From Methanohalobium evestigatum Z-7303 (GTDB lineage: Archaea; Halobacteriota; Methanosarcinia; Methanosarcinales; Methanosarcinaceae): DNA of 64,000 nucleotides. Positions 35,018 through 43,512 of this stretch are shown here, in pieces. The notes below the pieces were generated by a model. It was given only the letters and a program-made list of their open reading frames with translations, did no database searches and was not told where the DNA came from. The stretch lies in assembly GCF_000196655.1 (NCBI RefSeq), contig NC_014253.1, forward strand, positions 2,001,423-2,065,422. The letters are read 5' to 3'. Made by a program: the position numbers and the translations under genes. Every line of letters starts with the position of its first letter. The stretch's first letter is position 1.

Positions 35018-36723
35018 GTGATGATGAAGAAAACGGTAGTCTGCTGAGAGACAGAAGAGTTCAGATTTTTATAGTAGCTATTATAGCGTCCCTTATTGCT
35101 ATACAGCCTATATACATCCCCGGTGAAGGTGCACAATCAAACCTTAATTATGGACTCGACCTTGAAGGTGGTTCATGGCTCCAGTTACAGCTTCAGGGTG
35201 CTATCGCTCAGGTTGATGGTGACTCCGGTGAAATGGTGAAAAAGATTGTAGAATCGTCAATAGATGCAGATATTACGATAACCAATGTGAATATACCTCC
35301 CGATGACAGTACCACTGGAACTGTGACATTTGTTACAAACAGCACCCTTACCCAGTCGCAGATAAACCTTTTAAATATTGGTCAGGCTTCTATAAACAGA
35401 GAAGATAACCAAACCAATGTAGAAATCCAGACCACAAAGCAAAGACTGATTACTTCTTATTTATCCAATGCTTTGGATACTGAAGTAGTACCCTTGCCCC
35501 GTCAGGACAGTACAGAGTATGAAATACGAACTTCTGTTTCACACCAAGAACTACAGAACCTGATGCAAGAAGTTGATGGATCAATTGTAACAGGTCCAGA
35601 AGGGTCTCCACTATACCGAGAAGGCGTTACTGAAGATACAAGAGAACTTACCAAAGAAACACTGAGTGAAAAACTGAACGCCCTTGGTCTGAAAGATATA
35701 CCCGTACGCAGTGCCGGTGAAAATTACATTCTGATTGATTTTGCCGGTGTTGATCTTGCCACTGCAAAAGAGGTTGCTCAGCAACCCGGTAAATTCGAAA
35801 TACGGATTGTTACCGAAGGCAACAGAACCCGTCATGTCCTGTATGGAGAAGAGATAAAAAGTGTAGGAGTACCAAGTTTCCAGAATCAGCAATGGAATGT
35901 TCCGTTTACTCTATCAGACCCGGGTGCAAAATCACTCCAGAAAGCCGCTATAGAAACAGGTGCAATCAATAATCCTTCTGAACATCCTCTAAAGATGTAT
36001 CTTGATAATGAGCAGATATATAGTGCTCCGTTAAGTCCATCCGCTGCCAATACTCTGCAGGATTCACTTATCTACTCCTGGCAATCATCAGTCGGCGGAG
36101 GAGAAGAAGGAAAAGACGAAGCCGAACAGCTCCAAATACACCTAAGAGCAGGTGCATTACCGGTAAATGTTGAAATCGTCGGTTCTGGACACATCGATGC
36201 ATCACTTGGTGAGCAATTCAAAACACTGGCAGTTTTAGCAGGTTTATTTGCTCTGATAGGAGTTGCAGGTGTTATATACAACAAATACCGGGAAAAGCGT
36301 ATTCTTATTCCAATGGTTGGAATATCCTTCAGTGAAGCGGTCATGATACTGGGATTCTCCGCTGCTATCGGATGGCAGCTTGATCTTCCAAGTATTGCAG
36401 GTATTATAGCCGCCATTGGTACAGGTATAGACCATCTGGTAATCATAACAGATGAGGTATTATACGAAGGAAAATTGCCTCCCACAAAGATATATCTTTC
36501 AAGGATTACCAAAGCCTTTGGAATTATAATAGGTGCAGCAGCAACAACAATTATAGCCATGTCGCCTCTGATGGTTCTTGGTTTTGGTGCACTGAGAGGT
36601 TTTGCACTTACAACTATTGTAGGCGTATTAATCGGTGTGTTCATTGCAAGACCGGTTTACGGAAAAATCATAAAAGAGGTGCTTAAAGATACCACCACGG
36701 ACGGTACTGATATACAAGAATAA
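35014..36723 (+). CDS. secD: Protein translocase subunit SecD
   Basis: A 569-residue partner of SecF: N-terminal span, large external domain, then five spans. 'YGLDLEGGSWLQLQLQG' is the SecD D-L-x-GG motif, and 'AAIGTGIDHLVIITDEVLYE' is the conserved transmembrane 4 region with the charged residues of the proton/ion path. ATG overlaps the secF stop. A gene for an RFC-like clamp loader subunit follows 12 nt later, likely by chance of gene order. Confidence 0.94.
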   Translation: MSDDEENGSLLRDRRVQIFIVAIIASLIAIQPIYIPGEGAQSNLNYGLDLEGGSWLQLQLQGAIAQVDGDSGEMVKKIVESSIDADITITNVNIPPDDSTTGTVTFVTNSTLTQSQINLLNIGQASINREDNQTNVEIQTTKQRLITSYLSNALDTEVVPLPRQDSTEYEIRTSVSHQELQNLMQEVDGSIVTGPEGSPLYREGVTEDTRELTKETLSEKLNALGLKDIPVRSAGENYILIDFAGVDLATAKEVAQQPGKFEIRIVTEGNRTRHVLYGEEIKSVGVPSFQNQQWNVPFTLSDPGAKSLQKAAIETGAINNPSEHPLKMYLDNEQIYSAPLSPSAANTLQDSLIYSWQSSVGGGEEGKDEAEQLQIHLRAGALPVNVEIVGSGHIDASLGEQFKTLAVLAGLFALIGVAGVIYNKYREKRILIPMVGISFSEAVMILGFSAAIGWQLDLPSIAGIIAAIGTGIDHLVIITDEVLYEGKLPPTKIYLSRITKAFGIIIGAAATTIIAMSPLMVLGFGALRGFALTTIVGVLIGVFIARPVYGKIIKEVLKDTTTDGTDIQE

Positions 36724-36735
36724 GGTGTGGATTAG

Positions 36736-37773
36736 ATGAAGGATATCTGGACTGTAAAATACAAACCGAAAAAACTTGATGATATAGCAGGTAATGAGTT
36801 TTCTATCAATACATTGAAAAAAATATTAAAGTCCAATAACCTTCCACACCTTATTTTTCAGGGTCCTGTCAATTCCGGTAAATCATCCACTGCTTTTGCA
36901 CTTGCAAATGAACTCTATGGCAAACATTACGAAAACAATTTTACGTATTTCAATGCTTCTGATTTTTTTGACCAGGGAAAACGATATCTAGTCAGAGATA
37001 GGCGATTTGCACGTATAATCGGTACTCAAGACCCCAAAAAAATACGCATGAGCGTATTATCCATATTCAAACAAATTATCAATGAATATGCGAGTATGCG
37101 ACCTATTGATTCTGATTATAAAATCATATTCATAGATGATGCACAATCTCTGGATTCCAGTTCCCAACAAGCTCTTCGACGTATCATGGAAAAATACACC
37201 TCAACCTGCAGGTTCATACTTTCTACAACCCAACCGTCAAAACTTATACAGCCATTAAAGTCCCGGGGTTTAAGGTTGTTTTTCACCTATGTAACCGAAA
37301 AAGAGCTTAAAAATTATATTCAACCAATTGCTGAAAACGAAGACATACAATTTACAGAAGACGGTCTCGAAGCACTGTGGTATGTATCCAGAGGAAACAT
37401 TTCCAGAGCATTAACCACAACACAAATAGCGTATTTGCATTCAAAGGATGAGGATACAAATATATCCCTGCAGGACATTTATGAAGCTGTATTGAATGAA
37501 ATTCCTGAAAAAGAAAATATCGACCAGCTTTTTAGTGCAGCTGTTAACAAAGATATCGACACAGCACGCAAAATTATAGACAATTTGCTGATTGAAAGCG
37601 GTTTTTCAGGATACGAAATACTGGAATCTCTTTATGATGTAGCGGTTGAATCCGGTGACAACGACCTGAAAGTTGCTGATATGGTTAAAAAAATCGCAGA
37701 AATTGATTTCCACATGCTTGATGCCGCAAATGCACGTATACAGTTGGAATATCTGATAACTGATTTGTATTGA
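36736..37773 (+). CDS. Replication factor C small subunit, atypical (RfcS2-like)
   Basis: A clamp-loader AAA+ protein of 345 residues. 'WTVKYKPKKLDDIAGNE' (RFC box II-like) and Walker A 'GPVNSGKSS' are clear, but Walker B is 'IIFIDDAQSL' instead of DEADSL and the SRC motif is 'SRGLRLFF', with Gly for Cys; the arginine finger Arg is kept. Methanosarcinales carry a second small subunit (RfcS2) alongside a canonical RfcS1 and RfcL, and this fits that class. The degenerate Walker B suggests weak or no ATP hydrolysis at this position. The canonical subunits are not in the window. Confidence 0.85.
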   Translation: MKDIWTVKYKPKKLDDIAGNEFSINTLKKILKSNNLPHLIFQGPVNSGKSSTAFALANELYGKHYENNFTYFNASDFFDQGKRYLVRDRRFARIIGTQDPKKIRMSVLSIFKQIINEYASMRPIDSDYKIIFIDDAQSLDSSSQQALRRIMEKYTSTCRFILSTTQPSKLIQPLKSRGLRLFFTYVTEKELKNYIQPIAENEDIQFTEDGLEALWYVSRGNISRALTTTQIAYLHSKDEDTNISLQDIYEAVLNEIPEKENIDQLFSAAVNKDIDTARKIIDNLLIESGFSGYEILESLYDVAVESGDNDLKVADMVKKIAEIDFHMLDAANARIQLEYLITDLY

Positions 37774-37834
37774 AAAACTTTAATTACCCTTACTAATTAA
37801 TCCTTCATGTAAAAGTAACCTTTTTTGAATAAAA

Positions 37835-39478
37835 ATGTCAGAAAATACAGATGATTTTAACCGGGTGTGCAGACAACTTCTTGAAATGGTGCTGGATGGT
37901 ACAATAACCAGCAACACAGAATTGAACAAAGCCAAGAAAAGATTGAGTTCAGCCTATCGGTTTTCCTCGCTTCCGAGAAATTCAGACATTATAACGGTGG
38001 GTACTGAAGAAGAACAAAAACAGGCAATGGAGATACTTCGCCGTAAACCTGTACGCACTATTTCCGGTGTAGCAGTGGTTGCTGCAATGACCTCTCCCGC
38101 CCCATGTCCTCATGGTGTATGTGTCCCATGTCCCGGTGGTCCGGATTCAGAATTTAATTCCCCCCAAAGCTACATGGGCCTTGAACCTGCAACCAGACGT
38201 GCTATTCGTAATGAATACGACCCATATAAACTGGTCACATCGCGTTTATCCCAGTTAAAAGAAATCGGACACGATGTAGACAAGGCTGAACTTATCGTTA
38301 TGGGTGGTACATTTACATCAAGGTCTATAGATTATCAGGAATGGTATACCAAAAAATGCATTGAAGCAATGAACGATTTCTATGACACTTCATGGAGAAA
38401 TAACGCCCATACAATCGGTAAAACCCAGCCATATATACCTCTTGAAGAGGTGCAGAAGGCAAATGAAAACGCCCCTATAAGAAACATAGGCATAACCTTT
38501 GAAACCAGACCTGACTGGACAAATACTCAACATATAGACAGAATCTTGGAACTGGGTGCTACAAAAGTAGAAATCGGTGTCCAAAGTGTATACGATTTTG
38601 TACTTTCAAGGATTAATCGGGGACATACCGTCAATGATACTGCTGAAGCAAACCGTATGTTAAGAGATAGCGGGCTTAAAGTTGGATTTCACATGATGCC
38701 AAACCTTCCAGGCATGGGTTATGAGCGCGAACTTCGAGGATTTGAGAGGTTGTTTGATGATTCGCGGTTTATGCCTGATTACCTAAAGATTTATCCAACT
38801 CTTGTAACAGAAGGTACTGAACTCTATAAGATGTGGGAAAGAGGTGAATACACCGCTCTTGATGACGATGAAGCCGTAGAACTGATTTCAGATGTTAAAG
38901 CAATGCTTCCAAAATGGGTGCGTTTGCAGAGAATCCAGCGAGATATACCATCCCAGCAGATATTTGCCGGTGTTAGAAAAAGCAATATCCGCCAACTTGC
39001 AAGAGAACGTCTCCAGGAAAAAGGTGGAAAATGCCGGTGTATCAGATGCAGGGAAGTGGGACACAACATCCTGAAAGGTATTGAACCCAGTGATGAAAAT
39101 ATCGAATTTACTGTAGAATCCTACAATTCCTGTGGAGGAGTAGAACATTTTCTTGCTTTTGAAGATGTAAAACAGGACATACTAATAGGATTCCTGAGGC
39201 TTCGATTTCCTGCAAGACCCCACCGAAATGAACTGCATGATGCAGCTGTTGTAAGGGAATTGCATGTTTATGGTTCAATGGCACCGTTTGGAAGTTCAGA
39301 AAATAAATACTGGCAGCACAGAGGTTACGGTTCCGAACTGCTCGAACAGGCAGAGAAAATATCATATAATAGCGGCCACAAAAAACTGGCAATCATAAGT
39401 GGTATTGGCGCTCGCGAATATTATCGAAAATTTGGATATCACCTTGATGGGGTCTACATGTCAAAACGTCTTTATTAA
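37835..39478 (+). CDS. elp3: Elp3-family tRNA uridine(34) acetyltransferase
   Basis: A 547-residue radical SAM/GNAT enzyme that starts the cm5U modification at tRNA wobble uridine. The [4Fe-4S] ligands are in 'CPHGVCVPC' (C-x4-C-x2-C, near residue 91), 'ETRPDWTN' and 'GVQSVYDFVL' are rSAM/Elp3 blocks, the Cys-rich 'CRCIRCREVG' lies near residue 395, and the C-terminal 110 residues are an acetyl-CoA-binding GNAT domain ('HRGYGSELLEQAE'). In archaea Elp3 works alone. The start follows a weak ribosome binding site. Confidence 0.94.
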   Translation: MSENTDDFNRVCRQLLEMVLDGTITSNTELNKAKKRLSSAYRFSSLPRNSDIITVGTEEEQKQAMEILRRKPVRTISGVAVVAAMTSPAPCPHGVCVPCPGGPDSEFNSPQSYMGLEPATRRAIRNEYDPYKLVTSRLSQLKEIGHDVDKAELIVMGGTFTSRSIDYQEWYTKKCIEAMNDFYDTSWRNNAHTIGKTQPYIPLEEVQKANENAPIRNIGITFETRPDWTNTQHIDRILELGATKVEIGVQSVYDFVLSRINRGHTVNDTAEANRMLRDSGLKVGFHMMPNLPGMGYERELRGFERLFDDSRFMPDYLKIYPTLVTEGTELYKMWERGEYTALDDDEAVELISDVKAMLPKWVRLQRIQRDIPSQQIFAGVRKSNIRQLARERLQEKGGKCRCIRCREVGHNILKGIEPSDENIEFTVESYNSCGGVEHFLAFEDVKQDILIGFLRLRFPARPHRNELHDAAVVRELHVYGSMAPFGSSENKYWQHRGYGSELLEQAEKISYNSGHKKLAIISGIGAREYYRKFGYHLDGVYMSKRLY

Positions 39479-39592
39479 TGGTGCAAAAAACGATATCTAT
39501 ATAAACAGATTATTAGGGTTGGTTAAAAATGCTATTAATGTATTATATACCAGTAATCCATTATCGAAACTACATTGACAGTCATGATTACA

Positions 39593-39949
39593 ATGTCTGA
39601 AAAAGATACATTTGACCAAATATTTGACAAACTGAACGAAATCAACGACAAACTGGACAGACTATTACAGGATACAAACAACAGCAACATAAATGAGAAA
39701 GACAAAGAAAGCATAATATCAAATTCTATGGATGTGATGACACTTATATCACTTCCAGAACACCTTCGCACTACAGCAACCACATTACTTAAACTGGAAC
39801 AGGCGACTGCCAATGAAATAGCAGAGATAACTGAAAAAGAAAGGGCGGTTGAAAGTAATTATCTAAACCAGTTGGTTAAACTGGGATATGCTTACAAATT
39901 CAGGAAGGGAAAACAGATATACTTTAAATTCGATGATAACGTGAATTAA
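39593..39949 (+). CDS. Winged-helix DNA-binding protein
   Basis: About 118 residues: an N-terminal coiled-coil-prone helix ('FDQIFDKLNEINDKLDRLLQ') and a C-terminal winged helix ('LRTTATTLLKLEQATANEIA' ... 'LVKLGYAYKFRKGKQIYF'). The ATG at 39593 (MSEKDTF) is preferred over the upstream TTG/ATG. It lies 37 nt ahead of the MinD/ParA-type gene on the same strand and is likely cotranscribed, which raises the idea that it is the DNA-binding partner of that ATPase. No named family recognised. Confidence 0.7.
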   Translation: MSEKDTFDQIFDKLNEINDKLDRLLQDTNNSNINEKDKESIISNSMDVMTLISLPEHLRTTATTLLKLEQATANEIAEITEKERAVESNYLNQLVKLGYAYKFRKGKQIYFKFDDNVN

Positions 39950-39986
39950 CAATAATTTTAATAAATATTAATTGAGTGGGAATTAT

Positions 39987-40733
39987 ATGAGTTTTACACT
40001 GGCGGTTCATTCTTCTAAAGGGGGCACTGGAAAAACCAGTATTGCTATAAATCTTGCAGGTGCATATGCATCAGAAGGTTACAACGTATGCCTTCTTGAT
40101 TTTGATTTCAAAGCACCATCATTTACCAATTTTTTCAAAATAAAACCCAGATACTGGATTAATGATGTCCTTCATGACAGATGCAGTATTAAAGATGCAG
40201 TAAATGATATTAGCAACGATTTTGAAACATCTGGACATTTATATGTAGGTCTTACAGACCCGGATATAGAATCCATCCGCGAGATTTCAAGTAAAGACCG
40301 TGACTGGCAGTCAAAAGCCCTGAGATACCTTATAAGAGCAAAAAAAGAACTTATTGATTCAGGAATAGACATCGTTATACTGGATACAAGCCCGGGTATT
40401 GACTATGAGTCAATCAATGCTGTTGCAACATCCGATTATATCGCGGTTGTGGTTAAACAAAACTATACATGCATCAAAAGTACTGAACAGGTAATAGACG
40501 GCATCTACAACATACTTCACAAAAATTGTGCCATAATTGAAAACATGTGCCATGATGGATATTTATACCCTAAAAATAGTAAAAATCAAAACACACCTGT
40601 TATAGAATCAATTCCATGTATGTGCGATATAACTGCAAAAACCGACAATGACCTCATCGTATTTTCTGAACCTGACCATGTTTTTTCAAGGGCGATGTAT
40701 AAAATATCACAAAATATTATACAAAGCAGTTAA
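39987..40733 (+). CDS. MinD/ParA-type P-loop ATPase
   Basis: A 248-residue deviant-Walker ATPase: 'HSSKGGTGKTSIAINLAGA' (signature Lys in KGGTGKT), 'LLDFDFKAPSF' (Walker A' region) and 'VILDTSPGIDYESINAV' (Walker B). No C-terminal amphipathic membrane-targeting helix of MinD is obvious. The ATG at 39987 follows GAGTGGGA; a TTG at 39972 is less likely. A Cys-containing 'NMCHDG' and 'PCMCD' in the C-terminal half is unusual and could hint at metal binding. It overlaps the convergent membrane gene by 4 nt. Confidence 0.8.
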   Translation: MSFTLAVHSSKGGTGKTSIAINLAGAYASEGYNVCLLDFDFKAPSFTNFFKIKPRYWINDVLHDRCSIKDAVNDISNDFETSGHLYVGLTDPDIESIREISSKDRDWQSKALRYLIRAKKELIDSGIDIVILDTSPGIDYESINAVATSDYIAVVVKQNYTCIKSTEQVIDGIYNILHKNCAIIENMCHDGYLYPKNSKNQNTPVIESIPCMCDITAKTDNDLIVFSEPDHVFSRAMYKISQNIIQSS

Positions 40734-41575
40734 TCTTTATTTTTGTCCTCCAAATCCTTATTTTTCTCTTCCTGTTCTTCATCCAGTATGCGTTTGACAT
40801 CATACTGTGCATAATTTATCAGATTCTCCATTTGCATATCATCGATTTCACCATTGGTCTTTTTAAGTTCCATAATGGAATACTGGAGTGCAGCCACGAG
40901 AATAAACATCATAAATGCCGCTCCAAATGCAAGTATCGCCCGTTCAATCGGGTAAACAGTAACACTTGACTCAAATAACCTTACAGGCAAATCCATCATC
41001 AGTAGTGCAGTGATATTACCTGCCATATGGTCGGTTAATATTGCCATGAGTGAGCCCATAAACAGCAGTAAAAACGTGTATACACTTACATGCATTAGCT
41101 TATGTTGATATCGTTTATAGAATATGATGAATGCAAAAAGAACCAATATATGAAACCATGGTAAATAGAAAACTTCTCGACCGGTGTCAAAAAAATACCA
41201 CAATACAATCAGAGATGAAAAAATATACAGTGCCGGTTTTTCTTTTCTTGTAATTACAAGTCCAGAAACAACCGAAGATAACATGACAAATACAGGAGTT
41301 GCAAAATGGAATAAATTGGCACTGATATGGCTGGTATCGGTCACAACATGCGTCATAATACCAAAAAACGATACAATAGGTCCAATATAAGGTCCAAGAA
41401 GCATACCGTTTAAAGGACCAAAAGCTGCGACTGAACTAATATCAACTCCTTCCATCCCCTGCAAGTGGAAATCTGGAAGCCAGCTTGCAAAATATGTAAG
41501 GATAAATGCCAATGTAATATAGATTAATTTCAATTTTCTTTTTTTAAGCAGTTGGTAGTGGTATTGTATAGACAC
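40730..41575 (-). CDS. Multispan membrane protein, ECF-transporter S-component-like
   Basis: A 281-residue protein with six to seven hydrophobic segments and a charged cytosolic tail ending in repeats of 'EDKNKD'. 'SVAAFGPLNGMLLGPYIGPIVS' followed by 'FHFATPVFVMLS' resembles the substrate-binding subunits of ECF vitamin transporters, where a GxxxGPxxG turn lies between helices 1-3. No ECF ATPases are nearby. Assignment to ECF-S is inference; an unknown integral membrane family is possible. Confidence 0.6.
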   Translation of the reverse strand: MSIQYHYQLLKKRKLKLIYITLAFILTYFASWLPDFHLQGMEGVDISSVAAFGPLNGMLLGPYIGPIVSFFGIMTHVVTDTSHISANLFHFATPVFVMLSSVVSGLVITRKEKPALYIFSSLIVLWYFFDTGREVFYLPWFHILVLFAFIIFYKRYQHKLMHVSVYTFLLLFMGSLMAILTDHMAGNITALLMMDLPVRLFESSVTVYPIERAILAFGAAFMMFILVAALQYSIMELKKTNGEIDDMQMENLINYAQYDVKRILDEEQEEKNKDLEDKNKD

Positions 41576-41778
41576 TATATCAATCCTGAAACTGATATAC
41601 TTATATAATTTGGCATTAATTATTAGTTTTTACAGAATTATTTTCACTATATACTATCGCTATTTTACTTTAAAGAGAATAATCTTTAAATAGTATCGTG
41701 TATATACAGAAAGAATGTATTGTATAAATTTTTTATGCAATATAACAAAAAAACCACTGATGAATAGTAAGGGATATT

Positions 41779-42213
41779 ATGAAAATTCGAGTCGTAAGTT
41801 CAAAAGAAGAAATCGAAAACGTAGATGAAAGCGAAGAAATAGTACACATGGCTTTCAGACCATCCAATACTGATATATTTTCACTGGTAATGAGATGTCC
41901 AAACCTTAAAGCACTGCATATTCCAAGTTCATACAAGCGGACTATTTCAAGCTCTGCCAAGATGTTTCTTGAAATGCAGGGAATCTCATTACTGGAAGGT
42001 GACGTCTGGGGACACAGAAAAGACATCAACGAATATTCTGAAGTATCCAGAAATGTATACAACAGAATAAAGGATTTAAGAGAAAACAATCTCTCTGATG
42101 AAGAAATCGTTGATAAAATGGTCAAAGAAACCAGACTAAGCACCGATTTTATCCAGTTCCTTATGAAACAGCAGGAGTCACAGGATACTCAAAAAGCTGC
42201 TTCCACAAAATAA
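41779..42213 (+). CDS. DUF1699 family protein
   Basis: A 144-residue soluble protein that I recognise as DUF1699, restricted as far as I know to Methanosarcinales. The blocks 'MKIRVVSSKEEIEN', 'VHMAFRPSNTDIFSLVMRCP', 'LHIPSSYKRTISSSAKMFLE' and 'LLEGDVWGHRKDINEY' are the family core; the C-terminal third has 'LSDEEIVDKMVKETRLSTDFI', a helical segment that may bind DNA. Function unknown. A hairpin follows the stop codon. Confidence 0.82.
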   Translation: MKIRVVSSKEEIENVDESEEIVHMAFRPSNTDIFSLVMRCPNLKALHIPSSYKRTISSSAKMFLEMQGISLLEGDVWGHRKDINEYSEVSRNVYNRIKDLRENNLSDEEIVDKMVKETRLSTDFIQFLMKQQESQDTQKAASTK

Positions 42214-42229
42214 ACAAAATATCAGTGTT

Positions 42230-42254
42230 TGTCCAATCCTTAAATGATTGGACA
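42230..42254. terminator. Bidirectional terminator between DUF1699 and yjbQ
   Basis: TGTCCAATC (42230-42238) pairs perfectly with GATTGGACA (42246-42254) around a 7-nt loop, between two convergent genes. The + side is followed by TTAACTGTTTTTA. It could serve both genes. Confidence 0.6.
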
Positions 42255-42264
42255 TTAACTGTTT

Positions 42265-42684
42265 TTATTCGCCATAAATCTGGAGTATAAGTTCCCTATA
42301 TCTTGGTCTGTTGTCCAGATTTATCAATACAACCTGTTGCCACGGACCGTTAGCCAGCTCGCTGTTAATTATAGGAAATGTTTCACTCTGACCCAATAAA
42401 GAAGCGCGAACATGAGAAAATCCGTTGCCGTCGTGCCATTTTTTATCATGCTGATATTCAACATCACTTGGTGCTATTTTTTCCAGTACACTGGTCAAAT
42501 CAGAAATCAGCCCCGGTTCATATTCCATACTGGTTACTGCCGCTGTAGAACCGGGTACAAAAACTGTCACAAATCCATTTTTAATTCCTGAATTGTCGAT
42601 TGCACTGGACACGTCCGAAGTGATGTTTACTATATCGATATTGGCTTCTGTTTCGTATTTTAGTCGTCTTGTCAATACACTCAT
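42265..42684 (-). CDS. YjbQ-family protein (UPF0047)
   Basis: A 139-residue beta-rich protein: 'NGFVTVFVPGSTAAVTSMEYEPG', 'WHDGNGFSHVRASLLGQSETFP' and 'GPWQQVVLINLDNRPR' are the YjbQ signatures with conserved His and Glu. E. coli YjbQ has weak thiamine phosphate synthase activity in vitro; the native role in archaea is open. ATG at 42684. The small membrane protein at 42707 lies just upstream on the same strand. Confidence 0.9.
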   Translation of the reverse strand: MSVLTRRLKYETEANIDIVNITSDVSSAIDNSGIKNGFVTVFVPGSTAAVTSMEYEPGLISDLTSVLEKIAPSDVEYQHDKKWHDGNGFSHVRASLLGQSETFPIINSELANGPWQQVVLINLDNRPRYRELILQIYGE

Positions 42685-42706
42685 AACAAATCAACCCTTT
42701 AGAGCA

Positions 42707-42892
42707 TTATTCTCCATAATCGACTTTCACAAGTTTCAGTCCCAACACCGTAGAAAGCAATACAAATACCAAAAATGAAACAATATAACCTTCTGGTGTT
42801 AGTCCTGTCTCCTCTACCAGCACCAATGATATTATTAAGATTACTACTGAGCCTATCGCCGACAGAATTTCAAAGCTTTTTTTATTCATCAA
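42707..42892 (-). CDS. Small two-span membrane protein
   Basis: A 61-residue protein with two hydrophobic helices ('ILSAIGSVVILIISLVLV' and 'GYIVSFLVFVLLSTVLGLKL') joined by a short polar turn. The frame sits in line ahead of yjbQ with a 22-nt gap, so it may be part of that transcript. No family recognised. Coding status rests on the clear membrane pattern and absence of a competing gene. Confidence 0.5.
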   Translation of the reverse strand: MMNKKSFEILSAIGSVVILIISLVLVEETGLTPEGYIVSFLVFVLLSTVLGLKLVKVDYGE

Positions 42893-43001
42893 TTACCAGA
42901 TGAAATATATTATACATCAAGTTAACGCAAATTTAAAAAGAATACAATGTTTATAGTAATGCAGGAATTAATATAAGAAAAACAGATATTCTGGTTCATC
43001 C

Positions 43002-43493
43002 ATGACAGAATTTGAAAGAGTACTTGTACAATCATTCAACACATTTTTTGAGCAAAACGGTATTAAAGGTATTGCACATCGGCTCAAGCAGCATAGATTC
43101 GCCCAGCAATTTCTGGATGTACTTGTGGATTCACTCGACCCTGACTATTATCTGGGTATAGAATGCAAAAGCATATCAGTTGATAAAGGAGCAAATGCAC
43201 TTTACTTCACCCAGCATTTCACAACGGACAAAAACGACATGCATCAAATAAATCGTATATCAGATTTTTTGAATAAATCAGGCAGAACTGGGTTTCTTGC
43301 TGTAGAACTCAGGATGGGTTCAGGATGTTCCAGAAAAGCTCATATCATTCCGTGGACAGAACTTGTTGAACGCTTTCATAACGGTGAATCTAAGTATACA
43401 GTTTCTGAAATACAGGCTTTTCCAGAAATCGAAAGAGATGGCAGCGGATATGTAATAGACCCCAAAAAGTGGATATTGGGAAGTAGAATTTAA
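43002..43493 (+). CDS. PD-(D/E)XK nuclease family protein, Hjc-like
   Basis: A 163-residue protein with a nuclease-like core: 'FERVLVQSFNTFFEQNG' (the N-terminal Glu of Hjc-type enzymes), 'QQFLDVLVDSLDPDYYLGIECKSI' (D...ExK active site) and later 'GRTGFLAVELRM'. This resembles archaeal Holliday junction resolvases but the C-terminal part differs, so I keep it at family level. It lies 19 nt upstream of a DHH/RecJ-like nuclease gene on the same strand, which supports a role in DNA repair or replication. Confidence 0.75.
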   Translation: MTEFERVLVQSFNTFFEQNGIKGIAHRLKQHRFAQQFLDVLVDSLDPDYYLGIECKSISVDKGANALYFTQHFTTDKNDMHQINRISDFLNKSGRTGFLAVELRMGSGCSRKAHIIPWTELVERFHNGESKYTVSEIQAFPEIERDGSGYVIDPKKWILGSRI

Positions 43494-43512
43494 ACAGAGG
43501 TCAGATACAAAA

